Assembly: GCA_015680685.1 (NCBI GenBank)
Contig: MNCI01014516.1
Coordinates: 1 to 64,000, forward strand
Length of the DNA: 64,000 bases
Direction: 5' to 3'
DNA from: Gnetum montanum
Lineage: Eukaryota; Streptophyta; Gnetopsida; Gnetales; Gnetaceae
In this document: piece after piece, positions 11,311 to 20,892 of the stretch
Numbering within the stretch: the first letter of the stretch is position 1
Layout of the letters: each line of letters starts with the position of its first letter
Notes under the pieces: model-generated
The model's input: the letters and a program-made list of their open reading frames with translations, nothing else
Told to the model about the DNA's origin: nothing
The model's database searches: none
Made by a program: the position numbers and the translations under genes

Positions 11311-11876
11311 ATTATTATTTCTTTTGATTTATGTTTCTTTCGAGATTCCCTATCATTCTTTGATACAGAGCAAAATGGTTCCTTTTTCTACCCTCACTTT
11401 GTAACATTGATACACATTGATACACTGATATCCTGTACTAATCATTTCCTACTGTAAATAAAAATGTGTGCCTAATGATTCTTTGCTATACGTTTTTAAG
11501 GATATATCTAGATGTTTTTTGTTGCCTAATTAAAGGCGGATGAAGTATTTCTGCACAAGGCTAGCAACCTACGTTGGTGTTCTAGAGATGACAAAGCTTC
11601 TTGAAATGCTTCTCTGATCACCCTTTCCATACTCGTGAAAATCCATCAAAGGCACTTTTTCTTCCATCATCAAAAGCCTGTGTTTTTCTTCCATGCAAGG
11701 GACTTTTTTTTTTTGTTTTGTTTTTGTTTTTCTTTCTTTTCTGTCTCTGCTTAGAGGACTTACCGGATTGCCCCACTTTTGCCCGGACGGCACTTGTGCA
11801 TTGCTTCAAATTGCTCAAGTCCATCCCTTATTTTTATGCTACAATATATTGCATAGAACAATAAGGTGGGTCAACT
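11311..11876. other. Unassigned stretch with T-rich tract
   Basis: Contains a poly-T/TTTTTG low-complexity tract at about 11704-11745. ORFs on both strands cross this tract and look like chance frames. No gene recognised. Confidence 0.3.
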
Positions 11877-12230
11877 AGGTATACCTTAATCACCTGCACA
11901 TCCTCCATATGATCTCTGTAATGTCTTTCCAGTTTACGACAATCATTCATAATCAAAATTTCTAAGCATTTTATCTAAAAAAAAGACCTTGATAATTGGA
12001 TTAACTTATGACAGGAACCCATGTTCAATTCTCTAAGGAATGGAAGCCTCCTAAACTATGATATCCATTATTCTCAAAGAAACAATGATGTTCTTTTTCA
12101 CCAGCAAACCTTCCAATTCTGTATATTTCTTAACATTTAATGATTGCAAAACTATAAGATTCTTAACCTTAACAATGGGTATGTCAGCCAAACTTGAATC
12201 ACTCATATCTAATATACATAATAAAATAAT
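11877..12230 (-). pseudogene. Leucine-rich-repeat fragment (disease-resistance type)
   Basis: Minus-strand frames read LADIPIVKVKNLIVLQSLNV, then after a frameshift FLRELNMGSCHKLIQLSRSF and CLEILIMNDCRKLERH. Leucines are spaced as in L-x-x-L-x-x-L-x-V repeats, and the C-x-K/R-L pattern is typical of the LRRs of plant NBS-LRR proteins. These are intracellular immune receptors, and this region senses effectors. At least one frameshift and stop are present. No NB-ARC or TIR part lies in the window, so this is an isolated relic. Confidence 0.5.
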
Positions 12231-12289
12231 AGTTATATATATACTTAAGAATAATATTTAATGATAATAAGAAATATGTGTATATATAT

Positions 12290-13035
12290 AACAAAAATAT
12301 ATGTACGTAAGAGTGTTAGTTTAAATATTAAATTTAATTTATCATAAGTGTTCATTACTTATTATGTCTCTTAAGTACACTTGAGTGAGAGTGGAAGCTT
12401 GAATAACCACATAGTGAAAAACTAAATTAAACAACGACATAGTGGAAATTAAATTAATCAACTCTCATGATGGAAAATGAATAACATACATTTGAGTTTG
12501 AGAGTTGGTTGTTTGAATGAGCGGGAATTCCAAAATTTTTGCATTATATAAAGAGTTATGGTTTGCTTGAAAACACAACATCTTCCAATTCAAAATTTGA
12601 GAAAGGAAAATTAAGCATTCTAATTTAAGGTAGAAAGTGAGTTTGAGAAAGATGGTAGTCAGAAGACCTTTCATTTTGTACATGACTCGTTGTTGTCCAA
12701 AGCACATCATGAGAGCCTTTTGCAAGGCAACTACTCATGGTGCATCCACCAAAAGTCCATTCTTACTTTGTCTTTTGGATGAATTTAGCTTTCTTACTGG
12801 TGGATTCTCCATTCATTTGAACATTTGTGGTGGTTTTCACCAATGTATAGCAAAAATTGAACAACAAGAAGAGTCTAATTGAGACAATTCTTGGGAGGAG
12901 GCTTTCATGTCTAAGAATATAGAAGAAACTAGATGCGAAGAGCATCACAAACTAGCAACCAAGGAGTTGGTTGAAAAAGAGATGGAGACAACTCCTAGAA
13001 ATAATGCTAAAGTAGAAGAAGTTGGAAGGGAATAA
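12290..13035 (+). repeat. Repeat family B, copy 3
   Basis: Matches 2310-3000: TA-rich start, CATTATATAAAGAG promoter-like motif near 12541, then a small ORF at 12637-12882, then an acidic region ending near KVEEVGRE. The tail stops at about 13035, where LTR-A copy b begins. Two independent copies sharing both a promoter-like motif and the ORF start suggest the unit was once transcribed. Confidence 0.6.
12637..12882 (+). CDS. Small conserved ORF of repeat family B (81 codons), unknown function
   Basis: Starts MSLRKMVVRRPFILYMTR. A second in-frame Met (MVVRRPF) aligns with MAVRKPF in the 2.6 kb copy and may be the real start. It continues with CPKHIMRAFCKATTHGAS and has six Cys in the middle and end with no known spacing. 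The reading frame stays recognisable past the stop as an acidic coil (NIEETRCEEHHK, KEMETTPRNNAKVEE). It resembles no family I know; it may be a truncated Gag leader or a captured gene piece. Confidence 0.35.
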   Translation: MSLRKMVVRRPFILYMTRCCPKHIMRAFCKATTHGASTKSPFLLCLLDEFSFLTGGFSIHLNICGGFHQCIAKIEQQEESN

Positions 13036-13050
13036 ACCAATAATGATTAC

Positions 13051-14157
13051 TGAGGACTACTTGTAAGAATGGCTTGCTAATTGCATCATCAATTCAACTA
13101 CTTTGTTTAAATCCTGTGAGTTCTTTTCTTCTCATTTTGTTAGAGTTGCTTAGCTAATAGTTTACATAGTATTGTGTTTGGCATTTAATTTTGGGATTTT
13201 TGTATTGCTCTTATACCTCTATTTTTACATAGTTGTAGACTTCTATTTGGTTGCCATATAAGAGCTTATGTTGTCTTTGAAAAGCAACTTGAGCAATTTA
13301 ATAGTAATGTCTTTATGAAATTGCTTGTTTGAGTCTAGAGGATGTAGAAAATCTTTGATATTTTGAGCTAACTTGAAATAGCTTCAATTTTTAAAGCCTT
13401 TTCCTTGATGTTTCAATCTTGAAATTGTTAAATCTTTTCTAATAACTCTATTATTTGCAATTCTTGACAATTATTTAACTAGCCAAATAATAGCTTGTAA
13501 TGTGTCATTTACAAATCATTTTGGTAGTTTAATAAGGGTGTATTTTACAAAATTTCTTGTTGAGCTGAGAAGGTTTGGTAAATTTGTAACACTTTAGATT
13601 GAATTAGAATAACTTTATTTTGAAGTGTTACCTCATGTTCAATTTATCTCACTTAAATGTTTGAGATTTCACAAAAATCTACTTTATTTTCTTCTTTCTT
13701 TTAAAATCCATTGAATCTTACCCTATTTCTAATTTTCTTGTGGATCTTTCTCTTTGGGGAAGATTAGAAGTAGATTTTTGCAAAATCATGCTTAAGAATT
13801 TTGGCAAAATTCCATTTGTTTCAAGCAACATACTATGAGAACTATATAGACTAATTGACTTGACAAAATGGGAATCTTTAATGGCTCACAATATTCAACA
13901 AGGTTATTTGAATTTCTTTTATAATAGCTAATTACAATTTCATACACAAATCCAACGATTTCAACATTCATAATAGCAAACACACATGTACACTTACTTC
14001 GCTCTATTATGACTAAGTTTATTTGGAGGTATTTGGGTTGTGGTGTTTTCATAGACCAACAAACACCTAAACTCAAGTTTGAAGGAACACCTTTATTTAT
14101 TGTGATCCTAGTCACAAGACCAAAGGAAAATGTTGGTAGTCCCAAATGGTCACCAAT
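13051..14157 (+). repeat. LTR-A copy b (~1107 bp)
   Basis: Starts TGAGGACTACTTGTAAGAATGG and ends near GGTCACCAATA, followed by a primer-binding-site-like motif at 14183. Aligns end to end with 14786-15894 and 20893-21988, and inverted with 4824-5930. Together with copy c and the 0.63 kb between them it forms a complete two-LTR unit. An antisense ORF of 117 codons (13792-14145) is described separately. Confidence 0.8.
13792..14145 (-). CDS. ORF antisense to LTR-A copy b (117 codons), unknown
   Basis: Starts MGLPTFSFGLVTRI and ends KQMEFCQNS. The LTR-A copy d ORF at 21622-21975 has exactly the same length and start, and copies a and c keep its C-terminal half (FVYE-IVISYYKRN, then NLVEYCE and SSQLVYIV). 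It runs against the direction set by the primer-binding site. Function is unknown. It may be a fortuitous open frame in a conserved LTR, or an antisense LTR gene. Confidence 0.25.
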   Translation of the reverse strand: MGLPTFSFGLVTRITINKGVPSNLSLGVCWSMKTPQPKYLQINLVIIERSKCTCVFAIMNVEIVGFVYEIVISYYKRNSNNLVEYCEPLKIPILSSQLVYIVLIVCCLKQMEFCQNS

Positions 14158-14785
14158 AGTTTTTTCTTTTTTCTTTTTTTTTTGGCACTAGAAGGAGGGC
14201 AATATTGGTATGATTCAATTCTTGGTCTTCCTAAGGGAGCTAAATTATGGACTATACCATGCATTATAGAAATAAAATTTCATGTCATGATGTTTTGGTT
14301 TCTTACCCTCTAGTTCATGGGATCTTGGATAATTCCATTTTTGGCACATACAGCTTATTTTTGGAAAGATTGCATGACTTACAAAGCCTAAGCCTTGTAC
14401 AGTCTGGTGACTGATGTTGCAATGGAACTCCACTCTAAAGAGTATATATTATGGCATGTCCATCACTTACTGGCTTGATCTTAGAGAGCAAGCATTGCCA
14501 TAATCTCACCACAATCATTAATAAAATTATCAATACATGTGACTAGTATTCTCAAGGATAGCACAAGCTACATAATGTCTAGCATCACTTCACATGACAT
14601 CCACCTTGTGCTAAAAATGTGGCATTGCAACTCTATTTATGCATTTGTCTTTACATACATACATATATATCCATCCATCCATGTATGCATCAACTCCATC
14701 ATTACTACTTCTACTACTAGGATTTTAATATATATATATATATATTTAAAAAATGGGGGAATGGGTAGGAAAATCAAGAAGACAT
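14158..14785 (+). mobile_element. Coding-free internal region of LTR-A element (PBS to polypurine tract)
   Basis: Begins with a T-rich spacer and the motif TGGCACTAGAAGGAGGGC at 14183 (primer-binding-site position). It ends in a purine-rich run (AAAAAATGGGGGAATGGG at about 14749, then GGAAAATCAAGAAGACA) directly before the next LTR. Only ~630 bases long, with no gag or pol frame. An (AT)n tract lies at 14729-14749. With LTR copies b and c it makes a ~2.8 kb element of LARD/TRIM type. A second copy of this internal region follows at 15895. Confidence 0.7.
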
Positions 14786-15894
14786 TGAATATTACTTGTA
14801 AAAATGGCTTTCTAATTACATCATCAATTCAAGTGCCTTATTTAAAACCTATGAGTTCTTTTCTTCTCATTTTATCTTAGTTGCTTAGCTAATGGTGTAG
14901 ATAGTAATGTCTTTGGCATTTCATTTTGGGATTGTTTTATTACTCTTATAACTCCATTTTCACTTAATTCTAGAATTTTATTTAATTACCATATAAGAGC
15001 TTATGTTGTATTTTGAAAAGCATCTTAAGAAATTTAATAGTAATGTCTTTATGAAATTATCTATTTGAGTCTAGAGAATCTAGAAAATCTTTGATATTTT
15101 GAGCTGACTTGAAGTAGCTTTAATGTTTAAAGTCTTTTCCTTAATGTTTTAATCTTGAAATTGTTAAATTATTTTTGATAGCTCTATTATTTGTAAATCT
15201 TTACAACTATTTAACTAGCCAAATAATAGTTTGTATTTTGTCATTTACAAAGCATTTTGAGAGTTTAATAAGAGTGTCTTTTACAAAATTGCTTATTGAG
15301 CTTAGATGGTTTGGTCAATATATAACACTTTAGATTGAATTGGAATATCTTTATTTCAAAATGTTTTCTCATGTTTAATTTATCTCACTTAAATGTTTGA
15401 GATTTCACACAAATCTACTTTCTTTTCTTCTTTCTTTTAAAATCCATTGAATCTCGTCCTATTTATAATTTTCTTATGGATCTTTGTCTTTGAGAGAAAT
15501 TAGGAGTAGATTTCTACATAATTGTGCTTAAGCATTTTGGTTAAATTTTATGTATTTCAAGCAATGTACTATAGGGACTATATAGACTAAATGACTTGAC
15601 AAAATAGAAATCTTTAATGATTCACAATATTCAACAAGGTTAACTAAATTTCTTTTATAATAGCTAGTTATAGTTTTATACACAAACCTAATCATTTCAA
15701 CATTTATAACAACAAACACACATTCATGCTTAGTTCACTCTATTTTTAATAAGTTTATTTGGAGGCATTTGGGCTATGATGTTTCCAAAGACTAACAAAC
15801 ACCTAAACTCATGTTTGAAGGAACACCTTCATTTTCCATGATATCAATCATGAGACTGAATGAAAATGTTGGTAGTCCCAAATGGTTACCAACA
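14786..15894 (+). repeat. LTR-A copy c (~1109 bp)
   Basis: Starts TGAATATTACTTGTAAAAATGG and ends GTTACCAACA, followed by TGGTACTAGAAGGAGGAC at 15903. It is both the 3' LTR of the upstream unit and the 5' LTR of the next internal region, so the element is arranged in tandem. Its antisense ORF is shortened to 15528-15719 by stops. Confidence 0.8.
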
Positions 15895-16514
15895 ATTCCT
15901 TTTGGTACTAGAAGGAGGACAAGATTAGTTAGATTCAATTCTTGGCCTTCCTAAGAGAGTTGAATTGTGGACTATACCACAGACTATAAAAATAAAGTTT
16001 CAGGTCATAATGCCTTAGTTTCTTAGCTTCTGGTTCATGGGATCTTGGATGATTCCATTTTTGGTACATATAGCTTGTTTTAGGAAAGACTGCATGACTT
16101 ACATAGCCCAAGCCATATATAGTCTGGTGATTGAGTTGTGGATCGAAATCCTCTCTGAAGAGTATCCACTATGGCATGTCCATCATTCCATGGCCAATGG
16201 CTAGAGAGAAAACATCACCATAATGTCACTGTAGCCATTAAAAAAATCATCAATGCAAGTGGTCAATATTCTTGACCATAACATAAACTACATAATGTCT
16301 AGCATCACTTCACATGACATCCACCTTGTGCTAAAAATTTAGCATTGCAACTCAATTTATGCATTTGAATTTACATACATACATATATATCCATCCATTT
16401 ATATATACATCAACTCCATCCTTACTATATATATATATATATATATATATAAAGATTTAAGAAAAAGGAGGGAATAGGTGGGAAAATCAAGAAGACATAT
16501 TGAAGATTACTTGT
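15895..16514 (+). mobile_element. Second tandem internal region of LTR-A element and truncated LTR start
   Basis: Aligns with 14158-14785 along its full length, including TTCACATGACATCCACCTTG, the (TA)n tract (16425-16452) and the final polypurine tract (AAGAAAAAGGAGGGAATAGG). After ACATAT it shows the first ~15 bases of another LTR (TGAAGATTACTTGT) and then breaks off at about 16514. This indicates that a third LTR was lost. Confidence 0.7.
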
Positions 16515-16776
16515 TTTGGCCTAGAGGCCAACTTGTCTCATAGGATAGGGGGGAGGGGAGCATTTTGTCGCCCTCCACATCATGTGCCACGTAAGATCCC
16601 ATGAAATGGAAAAAAATATGAACCAAAGAGCCACACCTTTTCATATTCCCATTGTGCAGAATGTGAACCAAAGAGCCATAACTTTTCATATTCCCACTAC
16701 ATACATAAAAAGGCCAAACACAACCAAATATAAAATGGGAATAAGATATCCATTTTCATTCTGTCTCCATCTCCAT
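16515..16776. repeat. Short tandem duplication and flanking unassigned DNA
   Basis: Two ~45 bp direct copies at about 16617-16702, each with GAACCAAAGAGCCA and CTTTTCATATTCCCA. No ORF of note on the plus strand. Confidence 0.5.
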
Positions 16777-17001
16777 CTACAACTGCTGTTGCAGGCCTCT
16801 TAGCCTAAGAGAACCAGCTTTTATGACACCAGCTTCAGAGCTCTTCCAGAGAGCTGGAAAGGCACCTACGATGGTGGCCCATGCTTCAGTTGGAATAACA
16901 AGCTCATTGGCATGCGCTTGTTCAACCAAGGTAGTAATAAGGTAGTAGGCCAATTGGCCCTTGCTACATCCTTGCTTAACACTAAGGGCCGTGACATGCA
17001 C
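16777..17001 (-). CDS. Hypothetical 74-codon ORF, gene-like composition
   Basis: Open frame with SVKQGCSKGQLAYYLITTLV, then ANELVIPTEAWATIVGAFPA and SSEAGVIKAGSLRLRG. Its GC content and residue balance differ sharply from the TE relics around it and look like a helical cytosolic protein exon. I do not recognise the family. It could be an exon of a host gene or of a captured gene fragment; splice sites are not clear. Confidence 0.25.
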   Translation of the reverse strand: MHVTALSVKQGCSKGQLAYYLITTLVEQAHANELVIPTEAWATIVGAFPALWKSSEAGVIKAGSLRLRGLQQQL

Positions 17002-17059
17002 ACATCATCAACAATCATAATACAATTTTTGTTATAATAGCTAAAAGATTCCTTCATTT

Positions 17060-18760
17060 AGGTTTCTTTTTTCTAGATAAAATTTATATATGAATTAGGA
17101 CAATATTTTTCTTAAGTAGCTTTTTTTGAATGTATGTTTTAAGCATAAAATTTTGCAAGTAGGGGCAGGATGAGGGGTAGAGCTAGAGGCATTCAAGAAA
17201 AGATGCTAATGGCTATAGTTGAAGCTGCAGCCTGAGGGGAAGGGTCTTCTAAAGTTTCTTTGTCGACAATAGCCTTTGGGTATTGGAATCTCTTTCTAGA
17301 AAAAAATTTTCTACCAATCTTTATATGTGTGTTTTTGTTAATTTTTTATAGTGAATTGTAATGTGTTGAACATTACATTTTGATGATTTTATGCAATTTT
17401 CATAGTTTCACTTCAAGTTGTGCTCTTCTTTCATCAGTACTTAGCATGCCTTCCTATACATCTGCATTCCCAATGCAAAAACATTCCAAAGTTTGGTTCT
17501 GTTCTTTTTTCAATGCTTTCTCGAGTGGCCACGAATTCTGAGATTCTAATTTTTTGCTACTATCTTGAGTAATCTTCTTTTGCTACACCATTTTTCAATG
17601 TAAAGGAACATTTGTAAGTTCATTTTCTCTTTATCTCATTGTATATTTTGTGTAGGTTTTATCATTTCTATGGATGTGCTTTGAAATTCAACAGTTACCA
17701 TGGAGTAGATGCATTCAGTTGTTACGATTGTGACTACTTTTTTGTTTGCAATATGCATTTTAATAAAATTCAAAAGCTTTAGAATTTTTGCTAGCACATG
17801 AAAAATATTAGCCGATTTGAGATGTCAGCTTGACTTTGGTCATAATTTTAACAATTTTTCCTGCTTATTGGGAGGACTTAAAGAGCTCAAATTTGATAAT
17901 TTGTTCTTACCTTCTCGCATATAGTGAGGCCTTTTCTTTATGTACATATTCTGTGATTGATGGAATCTAATGGATGATATGGTTGCTAACCTGATAAATT
18001 TTAAAAATGAGAACTTCTAAACCTCTATCAACCTAGAGCTTGGGAAGATCTTCGACAAGATCATGTTGTGATGATCCTAGCTAATGCCAAGGAACATGGA
18101 AATGAGCTCTCTACTGACACACATGTCTTGCGATAATCATAAATAACCAATTATTTATAAATCTTCCTTAGAGAAAGAGTCACTCTAGGGGAGCCAATGA
18201 TTATATTTATCTCAATTATTCATAATCTCGATTATATGTCATGATATATTTATAATCATAAACATAAATGATTACATATAATGATTATAAACATTTCATC
18301 ATAAATAAAGTTGGTTATTTATAATCATTTCATTATATATATCTTATGGATAATGCTAACTCAGATATAATCATTATGGGTTAGCATTATAAATGAATAA
18401 ATAATATCTTTAAAATTATGGATTATGAGTAATATTTCATCATATCTTGGCTTTATTTATTATTAAATGCCTACTATTCAAATGAATCTTATAATCTATA
18501 ATATCTCAAATTATAATTATGGATTATTTCTCTAATTATAATAATCTCATAACATTTATTGGATTCCATAATAATTATAATATAATAATAATTAATGAGG
18601 TGTTAGCATCATTCATATCTTGTCCATTGTAACAATAATGTCAATATACAAAAGCCCATGATATAATAATAACATTACTTATGCATTTGTAATGTGATTT
18701 TTTATATCTCCATGAATGAATATGCATTACAATTATATGTTGTAGTGCTAATTTAGTTTG
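17060..18760. other. AT-rich stretch without recognised genes
   Basis: No long ORF or known motif. Between about 18180 and 18600 there are many short variants of ATAATCAT and TATAATGATTATAA, so local inverted repeats are frequent. Confidence 0.35.
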
Positions 18761-18761
18761 A

Positions 18762-19005
18762 TCTCTTCATATTCTCTCACTCGCATGCGCCACATGCATG
18801 GGAGCTAAAGAATCAATGCAAGGGAGTTGAATCTCTACTCGATTAATGCCCCCTAACCCCTAATCTTCCCATTCATCTTTTTGTATTCCCTCACATGCAT
18901 GCACCACATGCAAGGGAGCCAAAGAGTCACTACAGGGGAGCCGAATCTCTATTCAATTGATGCCCATTAACCTTTAGGCTCCCCATTCATCTCTTTGTAT
19001 TCCCT
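18762..19005. repeat. Two tandem copies of a ~120 bp unit
   Basis: Each unit carries TTCCCTCACATGCATG or a close variant, then CCACATGCAAGGGAGCCAAA, GAATCTCTA and CCCATTCATCT. The copies are at about 18762-18885 and 18886-19005, with a third unit beginning (ATTCCCTCATGTGTAGGGCC) before the match ends. Non-coding. Confidence 0.65.
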
Positions 19006-19026
19006 CATGTGTAGGGCCTGACATGG

Positions 19027-19210
19027 ATAATAATAAATATTTATTATTCTAAATGGTGGGTAATATTGAATATTTATTATTATTATAAATGGTGATGGTT
19101 ATGATTACAGTAATAATGAATATTTATTATTATTATAAATGATGGTGATTATGATTACAATGACGATTATGATTATGGCAATGGTTAAGGTGATGACGGT
19201 TATGGTGTGA
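19027..19210. repeat. Degenerate tandem repeat (~58 bp period)
   Basis: Three units containing AATATTTATTATTATTATAA followed by ATGGTGATGGTTATGATTAC, decaying into GAT/TGG triplets. Simple-sequence origin is likely. Confidence 0.6.
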
Positions 19211-19419
19211 TGCAATATTCAAAGATATTAAACTTAGGCATTATGTTATAAGATTAAGAGGTGCAATATTGGAATTCATGCATTTTTAGAAATATGGATT
19301 CTACTGCTATTAGTCCCAATAGAGAAGGTGAAGAACACTTTCTTCAAGATCAACAACAATAACCATCTACTACAACAAGTAGTGCAACAACTATCTACTG
19401 CAGCAAGTAATGCAATCTC

Positions 19420-19907
19420 TACTTTTATGTGAAGGTGCAAGGGTAATGCTTATAGTTAACCTTTGGCCTAAAGCAGGATTGGTGAATGATGCACTTGGCA
19501 TGATTCATAGTATTATGTATCCTTAAGGAAAATAGCCACCTACATTACCATTATACATTATTGTTGATTTTGACTTCTACATTGGATGTTCCTTTGATAC
19601 TGGTAATCCCCATCATGTGCCAATTGTACCTGTGGTCCAAGGAGCATCTCATCAGTCACCATTATGGTTGGCATGGACCATGACTATTCATAAATATCAA
19701 GGAATGACAGTAGATAAGGCTACTATTCACATTGGTTCAGGAGAAGTTATGGGTCTAATTTTTGTTGCATTATCTACAGTCAAGACCATTGATTCTTTAA
19801 AGATTCATCCTCCTTTTCATGTGCAAAGGTACATAAATATTTTAGATGCTAAACATCTCCAAAGTAGAATTGCACAGGAAGTTCATTTTTCTCAATTGGA
19901 GGATTAG
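19420..19907 (+). pseudogene. PIF1-like helicase C-terminal fragment
   Basis: Frames read ARVMLIVNLWPKAGLVNDAL, then after stops LPLYIIVDFDFYIG, then 19617-19907 with PLWLAWTMTIHKYQGMTVDK, ATIHIGSGEVMGLIFVALST and LKIHPPF. These are the last helicase motifs of the PIF1 superfamily, including the AxTIHKxQG block and the GLxxVALSR-like block with Ser-Thr instead of Ser-Arg. PIF1 helicases unwind DNA 5' to 3'; in plants many such fragments derive from Helitrons. No Walker A part, Rep domain or Helitron terminus is visible. Two stops near 19529 and 19537 confirm decay. Confidence 0.75.
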
Positions 19908-20161
19908 GCATATTGAGTTCATACTTATTATAGTATTTTGCCTTTTGCTCAATCCTACTATACAACTCTGTAATGTTTCTTGCAAAAATTGTGCAATGTA
20001 TTCCTTCATCAACATATACGAAACATATAAACCTTTATTTTAACCAATTTATGTTTACCAATATATATTATTTGGAATGTAAATAGTGATGATAACTTAA
20101 GAAATAAAAAAATAATTAAATTCTACTCATAACCCATGAAACCACTACACAAGAGAACTTA

Positions 20162-20585
20162 NNNNNNNNNNNNNNNNNNNNNNNNNNNNNNNNNNNNNNN
20201 NNNNNNNNNNNNNNNNNNNNNNNNNNNNNNNNNNNNNNNNNNNNNNNNNNNNNNNNNNNNNNNNNNNNNNNNNNNNNNNNNNNNNNNNNNNNNNNNNNNN
20301 NNNNNNNNNNNNNNNNNNNNNNNNNNNNNNNNNNNNNNNNNNNNNNNNNNNNNNNNNNNNNNNNNNNNNNNNNNNNNNNNNNNNNNNNNNNNNNNNNNNN
20401 NNNNNNNNNNNNNNNNNNNNNNNNNNNNNNNNNNNNNNNNNNNNNNNNNNNNNNNNNNNNNNNNNNNNNNNNNNNNNNNNNNNNNNNNNNNNNNNNNNNN
20501 NNNNNNNNNNNNNNNNNNNNNNNNNNNNNNNNNNNNNNNNNNNNNNNNNNNNNNNNNNNNNNNNNNNNNNNNNNNNNNNNNNNNN
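20162..20585. other. Assembly gap (N run)
   Basis: 424 undetermined bases. An ORF called through this run has no meaning. The gap truncates or abuts the left arm of the foldback that starts at 20586. Confidence 0.98.
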
Positions 20586-20784
20586 TCCTCTATTTCTCTA
20601 CCACTTACCTAATTTAGTTTTAACCCTTTGGCCAAGTTTTCTCTTTCTTTGTTTGTTCATGGCATTTTTTAGCATTATTTATGCAAGAGATTTATTTCTC
20701 AAAAACATCATGAACAAACAAAGAAAGAGAAAACTTGACCGAGAGGGTAAAACTAAATTTGGTAAGTGGTAGAGAAATAGAGGA
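20586..20784. repeat. Foldback: 76 bp inverted arms around a 47 bp loop
   Basis: Left arm 20586-20661 and right arm 20709-20784 are reverse complements without gaps, with about 6 mismatches in 76. The inner 29 bases (CTTTCTTTGTTTGTTCATG and neighbours) are perfect. The loop (20662-20708) has TTTATGCAAG and ATTTATTTCTCAAA. The left arm touches the N gap, so the inverted repeat may be longer. This fits a MITE-like foldback element or an RNA hairpin locus. There is no transposase. Confidence 0.8.
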
Positions 20785-20892
20785 GAGATGAGTGATTCTC
20801 TTTTTAGTTATTTTGTTACCTCGTCTAGTAGTTAGGCTTGGTTAACATCATTTTTTTTAAATCATCTCAACCAATTTATAGATATATATATA

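Noticed and set aside
11601-11878. Plus-strand ORFs with FFFCFVFVFLSFL-type runs
   Set aside because: They come from a T-rich low-complexity tract and have no support as signal or membrane proteins.
19617-19907. Complete Helitron
   Set aside because: Only the last PIF1 helicase motifs are present. No Rep domain and no convincing TC start or hairpin-CTRR end was seen.
20136-20612. 158-codon ORF crossing the N gap
   Set aside because: Almost all of its codons are undetermined bases; it is not a gene.
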